In this document: piece after piece, positions 46,594 through 56,074 of the stretch
Numbering within the stretch: position 1 is the first letter of the stretch
Layout of the letters: each line of letters begins with the position of its first letter
From: Pseudoalteromonas sp. T1lg48
Lineage (GTDB): Bacteria; Pseudomonadota; Gammaproteobacteria; Enterobacterales; Alteromonadaceae
Assembly: GCF_002964785.1 (NCBI RefSeq)
Contig: NZ_PQCC01000013.1
Location: forward strand, 31,162 to 95,161
Direction of reading: 5' to 3'
Length of the DNA: 64,000 bases
The notes under the pieces: model-generated
Told to the model about the DNA's origin: nothing
Database searches by the model: none
What the model saw: only the letters and a program-made list of their open reading frames with translations
Program-made: the position numbers and the translations under genes

Positions 46594-47397
46594 CTAGTCG
46601 TGATGTGAGCGTTGGTGCGGGCTAATCATCTTTTGCCATTCCCAATCGGGGTGACCCATGACAATGAAGTCGGGATTTTCGGTCGACTCCCTTTGATTAT
46701 AGGTCAATGGATTGAATTCGGCATCGGTAATACTGCCGCCCGCCTCCTCCACTATCACCTGCGAGGCACCGGTATCCCACTCGCCGGTGGGGCCAATGCG
46801 CATAAAGCAATCAGCCTTGCCTTCGGCGACGATACAGGCCTTTAATGAGCAAGACCCCAAGGGAACGGTGTCGAAGGTAGTGTTTAGGTATTGGCTAACC
46901 GCTTCGAGCTTTTGCCTACGGCTTACCGCGAGCGTTAAACCGTCGGGTTGGGCAACGCTGATGCGTTCTACGCCCTGGGCACTCTTTTTAAATGCACCCT
47001 GTTGGTAAGCGGCGTAATAAGTGATGTTTTTCGCCGGCCAATGGATCACCCCCAAAACTGGGCGGTTATTTTCAACCAGGGCAATGTTGACGGCAAAATC
47101 ACCGCTTTCTAGGATAAACTCACCGGTGCCATCCATGGGGTCCAATAACCAATAGCGGGGCCAGTGCTTTCTGTCGGCCAATGGCGGGATGGGCGTTTCT
47201 TCGGACATAATTGGGATGTCGCTTGCTAATTCTTGTAAACCGGCAACCAATACCGCATTCGCCGCAAGATCGGCCTTAGTGACCGGCGTATCATCGGATT
47301 TTACTTGCTTACCAATATCCGGCTGACGATAAATCGCCATAATTGCCAAACCTGCTTGTTCAGCCAACTCAATACATGGCTCTAAGAATTGTTGCAA
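46594..47397 (-). CDS. cysQ: 3'(2'),5'-bisphosphate nucleotidase CysQ
   Basis: 267 residues; TTG start, five bases after GGGGG. Inositol-monophosphatase fold with metal motifs DTPVTKADLAANAV, MSEET, LLDPMDGTGEF (usual DPLDGTKEF) and WDTGASQVIVEEAGG. It removes phosphate from PAP produced in sulfate assimilation. It is next to nudE, with a 34-base gap, a linkage seen in related genomes. Confidence 0.93.
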   Translation of the reverse strand: MQQFLEPCIELAEQAGLAIMAIYRQPDIGKQVKSDDTPVTKADLAANAVLVAGLQELASDIPIMSEETPIPPLADRKHWPRYWLLDPMDGTGEFILESGDFAVNIALVENNRPVLGVIHWPAKNITYYAAYQQGAFKKSAQGVERISVAQPDGLTLAVSRRQKLEAVSQYLNTTFDTVPLGSCSLKACIVAEGKADCFMRIGPTGEWDTGASQVIVEEAGGSITDAEFNPLTYNQRESTENPDFIVMGHPDWEWQKMISPHQRSHHD

Positions 47398-47431
47398 CCT
47401 TACCCCCTTTGTCTATGTACCCCAAGACCGG

Positions 47432-47983
47432 CTAAGACGCCTTCACTAATAATAGCAAAGCAGCCACGCTTCGCGCTTCGGTAAAATCTGGCTCCGCCAG
47501 GAGCTGCTGCCACTGTGATAATGGCCAGTAAACCACCTCTAACGGCTCGGGCTCATCACCGGGCAAACGCTCGGGATAGAGCTCTGTGGCGGCGATAATA
47601 TGCATATGCGCATTAAAATAGCTGGGCGCCAATGACACCTGCTTAAGGACCTTCATGCTATGCGCACCAAAACCCACTTCCTCTTTTAGCTCACGAACCG
47701 CCGCCTGCTCCGGACTCTCACCGGGGTCGATCAAGCCTTTGGGGAAACCTAACTGGTAATCATTGGTACCGGCACAATACTCGCGCACCAGAATCAATTC
47801 ATCTTTATCGGTAACCGGTACGATCAGCACGGCCCCTCTGCCACCGCCACGAATGCGTTCATACTGGCGCTGCTCGCCATTGGAAAAACATAAATCTAAG
47901 GCCTCGACGGTAAACAAGCGACTTTGAGCGACCACTTGTGTGTCGAGAATTTGTGGAGGAGTAGGATGCTTTTTCTTTGCCAT
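47432..47983 (-). CDS. nudE: ADP compounds hydrolase (Nudix)
   Basis: 183 residues with the Nudix box GLIDPGESPEQAAVRELKEE followed by VGFGA. The sequence before it (ILVREYCAGTNDYQLGFPKG) fits the NudE subgroup that cleaves ADP-ribose and Ap3A. Divergent from yrfG, as in E. coli; upstream of cysQ. Confidence 0.93.
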   Translation of the reverse strand: MAKKKHPTPPQILDTQVVAQSRLFTVEALDLCFSNGEQRQYERIRGGGRGAVLIVPVTDKDELILVREYCAGTNDYQLGFPKGLIDPGESPEQAAVRELKEEVGFGAHSMKVLKQVSLAPSYFNAHMHIIAATELYPERLPGDEPEPLEVVYWPLSQWQQLLAEPDFTEARSVAALLLLVKAS

Positions 47984-48044
47984 GGCCGCGACTTTGTTAT
48001 TATCACCTTTATGCTCATCATAATTGTTTTAATAGGAAAAGCCT

Positions 48045-48698
48045 ATGCCAAATTGGGCCAATATAGATACCGTGCTTTTGGATATGGATGGCACTTTACT
48101 GGATCTGCATTTTGACAATCATTTTTGGCTGGAGCTTATCCCTCAGGCCTATGCCCAACGCCACCAAATTAGCTTAGCCGAGGCGCGCGATATTATTGCC
48201 CAACGCTATGAAAAGGTGCAGGGGCAGTTGCAATGGTATTGCCTGGATTATTGGCAGCAAGAATTACAGCTGCCAATCATGGAGCTGAAGCGCGAAATAC
48301 AACACCTTATCTCCATTCGCGACGATGCTATCGTGTTCCTCAAAGCCTTAAAGGCCGCGGGTAAGGAGTTGATTCTGCTCACCAATGCCCACCGCGACAG
48401 TTTAAGCTTGAAGGTCGAGATGACCGAGCTCGATAAGTATTTGGATCAACTTATCTCAACCCATGATTATGGTGTTAGTAAGGAAGAGCAAAGCCTGTGG
48501 CAGCAGGTGCAGCAGGATCTGAAATTTGATAAGGAACGCACCTTGTTTGTGGATGACAGTGCGGCTGTGTTGGCTTCTGCCAAACGCTTCGGCATTGGCC
48601 ACCTGTTGGCGGTGGCTAATCCAGATAGCAAGCAACCGAGTCGCCTGCTATCTGGATATGAAAATATCACCGACTATCGGGATATTTTACCCATCTAG
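48045..48698 (+). CDS. yrfG: HAD-family GMP/IMP nucleotidase
   Basis: 217 residues. HAD motif I VLLDMDGTLLDLHFDNHFW, motif II LLTNAHRD, motif IV FVDDSAAVL. The FDNHFW segment is typical of YrfG. It dephosphorylates purine monophosphates. AGGAAAA precedes the ATG. Divergent from nudE, an arrangement shared with E. coli. Confidence 0.92.
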   Translation: MPNWANIDTVLLDMDGTLLDLHFDNHFWLELIPQAYAQRHQISLAEARDIIAQRYEKVQGQLQWYCLDYWQQELQLPIMELKREIQHLISIRDDAIVFLKALKAAGKELILLTNAHRDSLSLKVEMTELDKYLDQLISTHDYGVSKEEQSLWQQVQQDLKFDKERTLFVDDSAAVLASAKRFGIGHLLAVANPDSKQPSRLLSGYENITDYRDILPI

Positions 48699-48704
48699 GG
48701 TTAC

Positions 48705-49325
48705 TTACGCCGGGTAGCGTTGCTTTAAACCCTGATAGACCAAGTGGGCAAAGTCTGGATTTTCCGTATCCAGGCTTTTTACCACTTCGACCAGGTGCTC
48801 GTTGTCTTCCTGACCATGCCACACCTTGATATAGGTGCCATCCTTATAACCATGATCCTGGCGGAAAAAGTTAAGGGTGTTTTTACCCACATAACCACGG
48901 TAAAGGTCATCGATATTCATGCCAATTTGCTGCATACAGCCGGCGAATGCCGCGGCATTAAACGACTTGTCATTAACCGCACTGGCGGCCAGCACTTCCA
49001 AGGTTGCTTTAAAGTCGGCTTCTCTGTGTGCTTGCGCCATTTCCTGCTCAAGTGCAGCGGCCAAATCGGTGAATGAGGTTTCACCGTCAATACGTAAGCT
49101 CAGGCCAAAGTGAAAAATATCCACCAGCTCTAAAATCACTTGCTCAGTGTCGGGCGTTTGCTTTTTCCACCATTTCCAGCCGTAATGATCGAGCATTTCC
49201 GCACACTCAACCCAAATTGCTCGATACCATTCAAAACCTTGGTCAAACCATTGTTCGTGAACCTTGGTGTTCATGGCATGTTGCATTTCCAACATAACGG
49301 CTATTTTTTTTGCAGCACTCGACAT
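48705..49325 (-). CDS. dUTP diphosphatase, all-alpha NTP pyrophosphatase type
   Basis: 206 residues from MSSAAKKIAVMLEMQHAMNT; the frame is open upstream, but a GAGA site and the family start support this ATG. Helical chain with AIWVECAEMLDHYGWKWWKK and VILELVDIFHFGLSLRID, the Ex2E/ExxD metal motifs of dimeric dUTPases; GMNIDDLYRGYVGKNTLNFFRQDHGYK completes the family pattern. It hydrolyses dUTP to dUMP, keeping uracil out of DNA. Confidence 0.88.
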   Translation of the reverse strand: MSSAAKKIAVMLEMQHAMNTKVHEQWFDQGFEWYRAIWVECAEMLDHYGWKWWKKQTPDTEQVILELVDIFHFGLSLRIDGETSFTDLAAALEQEMAQAHREADFKATLEVLAASAVNDKSFNAAAFAGCMQQIGMNIDDLYRGYVGKNTLNFFRQDHGYKDGTYIKVWHGQEDNEHLVEVVKSLDTENPDFAHLVYQGLKQRYPA

Positions 49326-49444
49326 TTTATCTCTCACATTCGCGGGTAATAAACCTATCATACCGTTAACTGCAAACAGAGTGAAAGGGAATAGCCATTT
49401 CCCCGTTCTAATGGGTACCACTATTCCGATTATCGTGAGATAAC

Positions 49445-50083
49445 ATGCTAAAAAATACCCTATTGGCTCTGCATTTCGTCCTTGCTGTGGCGCTAAGCGG
49501 CCACCTGGCACATGCTGCCACCATTACCAACATCAGCGACTCCGCTGCTGAAGTCAGCCCCATACTGCCAGGCCTGGTTTTACCTCAGGTGTCGCTAAAA
49601 AGCGCCGACAATAAGGAAGTTAGTTTACATACGCTGCTACAACAAAAACCAACGGTTTTAGTTGTGTATCGTGGTGGCTGGTGCCCTTACTGCTCACAAC
49701 AGCTGGCCAATATCAAAAAGATTGAGCAAGAGCTCATCGACAAGGGCTTTCAAATTATCGCCGTGTCTCCGGACAGCCCAGAGAAGCTGCAACAAAGCAC
49801 AATAAGCTCGGCGAATTATCAACTCCTCTCTGACGATCAACTGGAACTGACGCAAGCACTGGGCTTGGCTTTTTATCTCGATGATGAAGTGGCCAAGGCA
49901 TATCGCAATAAACTTGGTGTGAATTTTGTAACTCTGGACGGGGAGCAAAAAGTGGCGCTGCCGGTGCCGGCGGTGTTTGTACTCGATACCGACGCGCGCG
50001 TGCACTTTCAATATGCTAACCCTAACTATAAGGTGCGCTTAAGCGAGCAGCTCTTGCTGGCAGCAGCGGATTCTGTGCAGTAA
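49445..50083 (+). CDS. Secreted peroxiredoxin-like thioredoxin-fold protein
   Basis: 212 residues with a Sec signal peptide (LHFVLAVALSGHLAHA). AhpC/TSA-type fold with VVYRGGWCPYCSQQLANI: a CXXC redox pair (Cys80, Cys83) after the beta-strand, followed by IIAVSPDSPEKLQQS. The CXXC suits either a peroxiredoxin Q-like peroxidase or a disulfide reductase, acting in the periplasm. No redox partner gene is adjacent. Confidence 0.87.
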   Translation: MLKNTLLALHFVLAVALSGHLAHAATITNISDSAAEVSPILPGLVLPQVSLKSADNKEVSLHTLLQQKPTVLVVYRGGWCPYCSQQLANIKKIEQELIDKGFQIIAVSPDSPEKLQQSTISSANYQLLSDDQLELTQALGLAFYLDDEVAKAYRNKLGVNFVTLDGEQKVALPVPAVFVLDTDARVHFQYANPNYKVRLSEQLLLAAADSVQ

Positions 50084-50185
50084 TACCAATTCACTTAAAT
50101 AGCTAATCATTCTAGCGGGCTAAATGCTATGCTCACAGCGTTTATCCAGCGCTATGTCTGATCACAGACTTAATAGAATTGGTAT
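50083..50185 (-). repeat. 103-bp inverted-repeat element, family A copy 3 (internally deleted)
   Basis: In reverse orientation compared with copies 1 and 2. Both ends are kept (ATACCAATTC, GAATTGGTAT) with the segments CTAATCATTCTAGCGGGCTA and TTTATCCAGCGCTATG. The central hairpin module of about 59 bp is missing. Its first base is the last of the preceding stop codon. Confidence 0.85.
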
Positions 50186-50212
50186 AAAAAAAGGAGCCTG
50201 AGCTCCTTTTTT
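50186..50212. terminator. Bidirectional terminator
   Basis: AAAAAAAGGAGC-ctga-GCTCCTTTTTT: A-run, GC stem, T-run, between two converging genes. Confidence 0.85.
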
Positions 50213-50218
50213 ATGCTG

Positions 50219-50722
50219 CTATTTTAAGCGGTAATCACAGATCCCTTGAGTCACGTAACGGGACGTAAAGGGTGCACCGCTGGTAAATTCAAAGCGCATA
50301 TCCTGAAGATTAAAAATAGGATGAGGATGCTCTTTAATCCATTGCTGAGTGGCCTGGCAGATGCCTTCAAGTTTGTGCAATCGGTAGGTATCAACCACTA
50401 CCACGGCATTACCCTGCTCTAGATAACTGCGGTGAATGTTCTCAACCCAGTCTGTATGGGCAAAGTTATTGCGCAAATAAAAAGCCAGATCGGTTTCATC
50501 CGCTTCTTTAGGGCCTACGTCCGGTGCGTTACGCGCTTTTTGCGCGAACTGCATCAGCGACATCTGCTCACGCATCACCTGGGTGCGATATCCCGCCGGA
50601 CAACGCTCCGTAGTATAGGTCACCTTACCCGCGGGGCTAATACACTTGTTCAACTTCTTTTCATTCGCCTGGGCGGTAAATGCCGTGGCGACAATAAGTA
50701 AAAATATAGACCAATAGTGCAT
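50219..50722 (-). CDS. Secreted protein with DUF4124-like N-terminus
   Basis: 167 residues from MHYWSIFLLIVATAFTAQA, chosen for the signal peptide and an AGAGAA site. The mature N-terminus (NKCISPAGKVTYTTERCPAGYRTQ) has the paired Cys and Y-T pattern of DUF4124; the rest includes a C-terminal ICDYRLK. Unknown function, probably periplasmic. Confidence 0.75.
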   Translation of the reverse strand: MHYWSIFLLIVATAFTAQANEKKLNKCISPAGKVTYTTERCPAGYRTQVMREQMSLMQFAQKARNAPDVGPKEADETDLAFYLRNNFAHTDWVENIHRSYLEQGNAVVVVDTYRLHKLEGICQATQQWIKEHPHPIFNLQDMRFEFTSGAPFTSRYVTQGICDYRLK

Positions 50723-50820
50723 TGTTATTCTCTTTCTAATAGGCACGAGCCGTGTAATTTTGCCAAAACGGACACAAGTAAACAAGTGTTGTTAAATTGT
50801 TACACTTTTATGTCACTCGC

Positions 50821-53151
50821 TTAGCGGTTTTCCAGTCGGTTGTAATCGAACAAACCATATTCGATACCGCGATAGCGCTTTGCGACCCGATGGAGCAGGT
50901 CGCTGTAGCGCCAAAAATCCGGATCGCTGCGGCGCACCGCAAACCGGCTTTTCAGAGCCCGGTACTGTTGCTCGGTGCGCACCAGCTCTAAACCTTGCAC
51001 AAAAGCCGGCAACTGCGCTTCACTGAGCACCCACAGAGCTTCTGGGTAGTCACCGATAAAGCCCGGAACCACCAGGGCCTTATCCTCGTCATAGGCGCGC
51101 TGCGCCTCTTCACGCAACAGGCTGCTGATATTGTAGTGGGCATTATGGTGCACCAAAGTATAAGCCTGATAATCAGACTCCTGGTCGCCCACTAGAATAT
51201 AGCTAACCTGGGGCAGCAAATTGACCGCCTTGCTATCGAGAGTATTAAGACGCTGTAACACAGCTGGTGCCTGACGATAGTCATAACGCTTACTCATCAC
51301 GGGCTCCAGCTTGGCTGCCAGCTTGTTATAAAGCTCCTGCTGCACATCATCGCTTTGGTAACTGATACCTGTTGGTTGGGTAAAGCGAATATCCGGGTCT
51401 TTAAGGAACTCAACCAGGTTTTTCGGGGAGCGGCGATACCAGTGAGCGCGCAACTTAGCACGTGCCTCTGCGGGCAGTAACGACAGGAAGTTGTCTTCCC
51501 CTTCCATGCGTAAAAAGTCCATATAAAGGCGGGTGAGCAACTGATGACCGACATTTCCGTAGACATCGAATCCAGCCACCAGCAGATAATGAATCCGCTC
51601 AAATAAAGAATAATCGAGGACCCAGGCCGTTTTCGGCGCCTCCCCCACCCAACCTTTAACCACGGTGGCGCTGTTAAAGTGACGGAAAATGGTCAATGCG
51701 GCATTGTCATTATGGCCTTCACCCTGCCAGAGAATATCGGCGGTTAAATGCTGACCGTCAGCAAACACCTCGTTTGCCAGCGCCGCCTTGGCTTCTAGAA
51801 ACTCGCTTTGTTTAGCCGCATACTTTACCCAACTCGAGATTGGCAGCGCATTACTTTGCTCCTGCGCCGGCATATCCAGGGCATCCTCGTGGCGCATTAA
51901 AAATTGCTCGAATTGCTCGGCGCCGATAAATTGCGGGTCGACGAAGGCCACCCAAAACTGGTCATTGATCACGTTAAGCGCTATTTGTCCGCGGCACACA
52001 GGGCCTTGTATAAAGCCACGAATTATCAACTCGGCCTCATCCAACATAAATTGATAACGAGAACGCACCGGAATAGCGGCAAAGGCTTTAAACGGATTAG
52101 AGGCGACCTCTATGCTGTAACCGGGCAAGCGGGTTACCTGGTAATCGGTGTCGATAAACTGCTGTCGAAGACGCGCTAATTTGTCATCATTCAGCGGTAG
52201 CGGAATATTGGTTTTAGCCAGTACCGTGCTATGTGATGGGCGCAAACGGTAGTAAACACGTTCAACCTGGGGATCTTCATAAGGACGACGGGTAGCGATC
52301 ACCTTAATGGCCTCGCCCGGCGGCGTGCTAGAGCGCACCAGCTTAAAGAATTGTCCGCGTTCAACATTGGCAAAAAAGATATTGGCCAGATACCAATGCT
52401 CATAAATATACCGGGCGCTCAGGCGATGTTTTAGATCGTCCCGATTAAGAAATGCCTCCCATTTATCTACCTCGGCCTGCAACTCGGCAGCGATGGCCGG
52501 TGCCTCTGGTAACGGCGCCCCCTGCTGCAACCAGTTGGTTAACGCCGCCATTTCCACACTATTGAGGGCCGGTAAACCATAAGGCATACCCGCCAGCGGA
52601 TTATCCTTGGCATAGTCTTCAAATTCTTCGATGGTTGGGCAGCTCTGTTCACGGTCCAGGCTAAAGTCAAACTGCTCACCAAGAATGGCATCCCGCGGTA
52701 AGGGATGTTGTTGCTTCAAAGCCAGAGAGCGATACATCACACTGGCCATCAAATTAACATGTGGGTTTTGCTGACGCTCATTCAACACCGGATTAAAACC
52801 CTTTTCGCGCCACTGCGCCGTGGTGTGCGCATCAATAAATAACCGGGTCGGCTCGGACGCCAATAGCCGGGTGCCGTCATACACTAATTCTTTTGAGGTG
52901 CCACGGTCTATGCCTTGGGGCGAGGATAACTTAAGCTGGCATGGCGCATCATAACAACCATGACACACCACACAGCGGTTATCGAGCACGGGTTTAACCG
53001 CTTGCTGAAAAAACGCTTGTTGCTCAAGGGAAGCAGGATGCTGGCGATTTTCCACCAGCTCTTGACCATAGAGGCTGTCGTATTTCTGGGCACCAAATAC
53101 AGCGCAACCGGTACAAAATACCAGAAACAGCATCCATGCCAATTTATTCAT
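50821..53151 (-). CDS. cti: Fatty acid cis/trans isomerase
   Basis: 776 residues from MNKLAWMLFLVFCTGC. A hydrophobic signal is followed by the heme-binding CVVCHG (Cys60, Cys63, His64). Cti is a periplasmic c-type heme enzyme that turns cis- into trans-unsaturated fatty acids in phospholipids, stiffening the membrane under solvent or heat stress. Length and the distal FVDPQFIGAEQFEQFL and DYSLFERIHYLLVAGFDVYG segments match the family. The start is uncertain by one codon (ATGATG) and overlaps the stop of the upstream small gene. Confidence 0.93.
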   Translation of the reverse strand: MNKLAWMLFLVFCTGCAVFGAQKYDSLYGQELVENRQHPASLEQQAFFQQAVKPVLDNRCVVCHGCYDAPCQLKLSSPQGIDRGTSKELVYDGTRLLASEPTRLFIDAHTTAQWREKGFNPVLNERQQNPHVNLMASVMYRSLALKQQHPLPRDAILGEQFDFSLDREQSCPTIEEFEDYAKDNPLAGMPYGLPALNSVEMAALTNWLQQGAPLPEAPAIAAELQAEVDKWEAFLNRDDLKHRLSARYIYEHWYLANIFFANVERGQFFKLVRSSTPPGEAIKVIATRRPYEDPQVERVYYRLRPSHSTVLAKTNIPLPLNDDKLARLRQQFIDTDYQVTRLPGYSIEVASNPFKAFAAIPVRSRYQFMLDEAELIIRGFIQGPVCRGQIALNVINDQFWVAFVDPQFIGAEQFEQFLMRHEDALDMPAQEQSNALPISSWVKYAAKQSEFLEAKAALANEVFADGQHLTADILWQGEGHNDNAALTIFRHFNSATVVKGWVGEAPKTAWVLDYSLFERIHYLLVAGFDVYGNVGHQLLTRLYMDFLRMEGEDNFLSLLPAEARAKLRAHWYRRSPKNLVEFLKDPDIRFTQPTGISYQSDDVQQELYNKLAAKLEPVMSKRYDYRQAPAVLQRLNTLDSKAVNLLPQVSYILVGDQESDYQAYTLVHHNAHYNISSLLREEAQRAYDEDKALVVPGFIGDYPEALWVLSEAQLPAFVQGLELVRTEQQYRALKSRFAVRRSDPDFWRYSDLLHRVAKRYRGIEYGLFDYNRLENR

Positions 53152-53533
53152 CATCGTCACCGAGATCAAAGGTCGGCATCATCTCCAGTTGAGGAGAAAC
53201 ATAGCTTTGACCATCGCTGCACTCCAATACCGCCGCCAATAATGGGCCTCGGCTCAGGGTTAACATGGCCTGATGCTCACAAGACATCAGGGATTGAGCT
53301 TGTGGGCGCAATTCATAGGTACTGAGCTGCAGACTCACGGATTGCTCGGCACTGGGGTTTTGGCATAAATGTGCCAGTAGTTCTTCATCCAGCTCTACTT
53401 CCAACAGTAGATCTGGCTCATTCATGTCGCGAGCATAAAGAGAGTCATTGAGTAAAAACAAAGGGAGGCTAAGTACTGCGCCTTGCGATAATTCCACGGA
53501 AAACCCCGAAAAAAGTCGATAATCTGCCCTCAT
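53144..53533 (-). CDS. Small acidic protein of unknown function, upstream of cti
   Basis: About 129 residues from MRADYRLFSGFSVELSQGAV. A GTG twelve codons later has a better ribosome site (GGGG), so the start is uncertain. The frame is open further upstream but there it would overlap the divergent lemA. Acidic chain ending FDLGDDDE; no signal peptide. Its stop overlaps the cti start, so they are translationally coupled. I do not recognise a family. Confidence 0.6.
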   Translation of the reverse strand: MRADYRLFSGFSVELSQGAVLSLPLFLLNDSLYARDMNEPDLLLEVELDEELLAHLCQNPSAEQSVSLQLSTYELRPQAQSLMSCEHQAMLTLSRGPLLAAVLECSDGQSYVSPQLEMMPTFDLGDDDE

Positions 53534-53615
53534 CATAGCAAAAAAAGTCGTTGTTTTGGCTGCTTTTGTAACCAGATAGGGTATATTAACCAAGTAATTA
53601 GGGAGGAAAACGCAC

Positions 53616-54203
53616 ATGACAGTACTTTTAATCATACTGGTTGTTGTCACCATAGCCGTGGTAATGATCTTCAACAATCTAGTGCAGTATAAGAACGAGT
53701 TTCAAAATGCCTTTGCACAAATAGATGTGCAGTTACACCGCCGTCATGACCTGGTACCTAACCTGGTTGCCACGGCACAGGCCTATCTGGACCATGAGAA
53801 TACCACCCTAAAAGCGGTCACCGCCGCTCGTAACCAGGCGGTAAGTGCCCTGCAAGCCTTGCACCAAGGCAATATCGATGCCACTAAGCTATCACAGTTG
53901 GCGGCCAGCGAAGGCGCCCTCAGCAGTGCCCTCGGTGCCTTGCAAATTAGCGTCGAGGATTACCCCGACTTAAAAGCCGACAGCACCATGGCTAACCTCA
54001 GTGAGGAACTTACCAGCACCGAAAACCGCATCGCTTTTGCCCGTCAGGCCTATAACGACGCGGTGATGCAATACAACAGCTTTAAACAAAGCTTCCCACC
54101 GGTGCTGGTCGCAAAAATGACGGGTCATGGTATCGACGCGCCATTGTTGCAATTGGAAGACCCACAAACACAACGTCAGGCTCCAAAAGTATCCTTTAAC
54201 TAG
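53616..54203 (+). CDS. lemA: LemA family protein
   Basis: 195 residues. A single N-terminal membrane helix (MTVLLIILVVVTIAVVMIF) is followed by the LemA helical domain (NNLVQYKNEFQNAFAQIDVQ, LHRRHDLVPNLVATAQAYL, ENRIAFARQAYNDAVMQYN). Such proteins face outward or periplasmic with a coiled-coil body. It is two bases from an M48 protease gene; lemA plus M48 pairs are common. Confidence 0.92.
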   Translation: MTVLLIILVVVTIAVVMIFNNLVQYKNEFQNAFAQIDVQLHRRHDLVPNLVATAQAYLDHENTTLKAVTAARNQAVSALQALHQGNIDATKLSQLAASEGALSSALGALQISVEDYPDLKADSTMANLSEELTSTENRIAFARQAYNDAVMQYNSFKQSFPPVLVAKMTGHGIDAPLLQLEDPQTQRQAPKVSFN

Positions 54204-54205
54204 CC

Positions 54206-56074
54206 GTGCAGAACTTCTTCGAACACCAGCGCCAGGCTAGGCGTAAAACCTGGCTGCTGGTTACCTTGTTTGTTATAGCAGTCAGCGCATTGATTGCACT
54301 TATCCATTTCCCCGTCCTTTGGGTAATGGAGTTTTATAACACAGACCCACATACCTACTTCTACCAAGGTCCAGATCAAAGCCGACGTGTTTACGGTTTT
54401 CACCTGGGCCTCGCGGTGAGCATTGCCAGCGTGATCATGATAGCTGTGCTGTACAAGTATTTTCAGTTGCGCCAAGGCGGTCATGTTATTGCGCAACAAC
54501 TCGGTGGCGAGCAGGTGCAAAGCAACAGTTACGATCCACTCCACCGCCTGTTGCTCAATGTGGTTGAAGAGGTCGCCATCGCCGCACGTATGCCATGCCC
54601 CGGCGTCTATGTACTTACGCATCAGCCCAGCATTAATGCCTTCGCCGCAGGCTATCATAAACAGGACAGCGTGATTGCCGTTACTCAGGGTGCATTACAA
54701 CAACTGAGTCGCGAGCAATTACAAGCGGTAGTGGCTCATGAATTCAGCCATATTCGCCATGGCGATATGCGCCTCAATGTACGCATGACAGCCTTACTAT
54801 TCGGTATCACCTTTATCGGCCAAGCCGGGGAAAACCTCATTCACAGCGCCATGAATGCCTCGCGCCCGCACGGCCAGAAAGGCGATGGCGCAGGCTTTGG
54901 CGCCCTTGTCGGCCTAATACTCACCCTGTTTGGCTGGCTCGGGACTCAACTCGGTGACGCCATTAAGGCTTTGGTCTGTCGCCAGCGCGAATATCTTGCC
55001 GATGCTGGCGCAGCAGAGCTCACCCGAGCTCCCTACGACCTGGCACAAGCACTCTTGGTCATAGCCGAAAGCCCACGCAAAAATACCTTGAGGCAAAACA
55101 ATGCGCACTTATATAGCCACTTGTTTTTTTCCGATGCACTCAGTCCCTGGCTGTCCTGGTTAAGCACCCATCCGCCGTTGTCCAAGCGCATCCAGGCACT
55201 CGACCCGAGTTGGGATGGCGTACTGAACGAACGTCCCCGCAGCCATGCCCATACAACGGTTCATGGCGCCACGATGGCGGCCCATGAGCAAAGCCAGTTG
55301 CAGATGGCACGACATCAGCGCAACAGCGAAAATCAAATAAAACTTGAAGGAATCGATGCCAACCTAGGCTACCTGGCCCATGAACCCGTGGATGCTCAGT
55401 GGTTAGTGATGATGCTCTGCCTGCATCAGGATTGGCAACAGCGCCAGGCACAACTGCACCAGATTGTTGCCTTACCCTATGTCGATGCCTTTAAATTCGA
55501 CCAGGCTGAACGCTCTTTGACCTCACTCAGCTTGAGTAAAAAACTGATGCTGTTGGAGGTTGCCATAGGGGCACTGCGTTGTTTGCCGCCAAGCGGCCTG
55601 CAAACATTTTTAACCAAACTAAAAAGCATCGCCAATATAGATGGCAGCCTAGATCTTCATGCCTGGTCCTTCTACGAACTCAGCGCCCATGCCTTAAGTG
55701 AAGTCAATAGCGGCACCATAGTGCGCCTTAATAAAGAGCTTGTCAGCACAGCCTGCGAACAATTGCTTAATGCCCTTGCCAGCTTTGGTCACTGTGATAA
55801 AAAGCAACAGGCCACGGCTCTGAATGCCGCTTCTGAAGCCTTACAGCTGCCCATGCGCTATCATGGTGATGCCCAATGCCAGGTCACCCGCTTACAACGG
55901 GCATTGAGCATAGTGAAAGCCTTGCCGCAGGCGAAGAAACAAGCGCTGCTCCAAGCCTGTCAGCTCTGTATTAGTCACGATGGCGTGATCAACGAGTCCG
56001 AACAGGTGATCCTCTATACCCTCGCCGCCTGCCTAAATGTGGACAGTGAGCTAGTGAGCAGCTTACCAGGGTAA
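54206..56074 (+). CDS. M48-family membrane metallopeptidase with TerB-like tail
   Basis: 622 residues, GTG start two bases after lemA. Two membrane helices (LLVTLFVIAVSALIALIHF and FHLGLAVSIASVIMIAVLY), then HtpX/Ste24-type zinc motif VVAHEFSHIRHGD (His178, Glu179, His182) and the distal EYLADAGAA with the third zinc ligand. The C-terminal 250 residues are extra compared with HtpX (about 290) and include a helical LLQACQLCISHDGVINESEQ stretch like TerB domains. It probably degrades membrane proteins. It converges with the SDR gene, overlapping by 12 bases. Confidence 0.9.
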   Translation: MQNFFEHQRQARRKTWLLVTLFVIAVSALIALIHFPVLWVMEFYNTDPHTYFYQGPDQSRRVYGFHLGLAVSIASVIMIAVLYKYFQLRQGGHVIAQQLGGEQVQSNSYDPLHRLLLNVVEEVAIAARMPCPGVYVLTHQPSINAFAAGYHKQDSVIAVTQGALQQLSREQLQAVVAHEFSHIRHGDMRLNVRMTALLFGITFIGQAGENLIHSAMNASRPHGQKGDGAGFGALVGLILTLFGWLGTQLGDAIKALVCRQREYLADAGAAELTRAPYDLAQALLVIAESPRKNTLRQNNAHLYSHLFFSDALSPWLSWLSTHPPLSKRIQALDPSWDGVLNERPRSHAHTTVHGATMAAHEQSQLQMARHQRNSENQIKLEGIDANLGYLAHEPVDAQWLVMMLCLHQDWQQRQAQLHQIVALPYVDAFKFDQAERSLTSLSLSKKLMLLEVAIGALRCLPPSGLQTFLTKLKSIANIDGSLDLHAWSFYELSAHALSEVNSGTIVRLNKELVSTACEQLLNALASFGHCDKKQQATALNAASEALQLPMRYHGDAQCQVTRLQRALSIVKALPQAKKQALLQACQLCISHDGVINESEQVILYTLAACLNVDSELVSSLPG

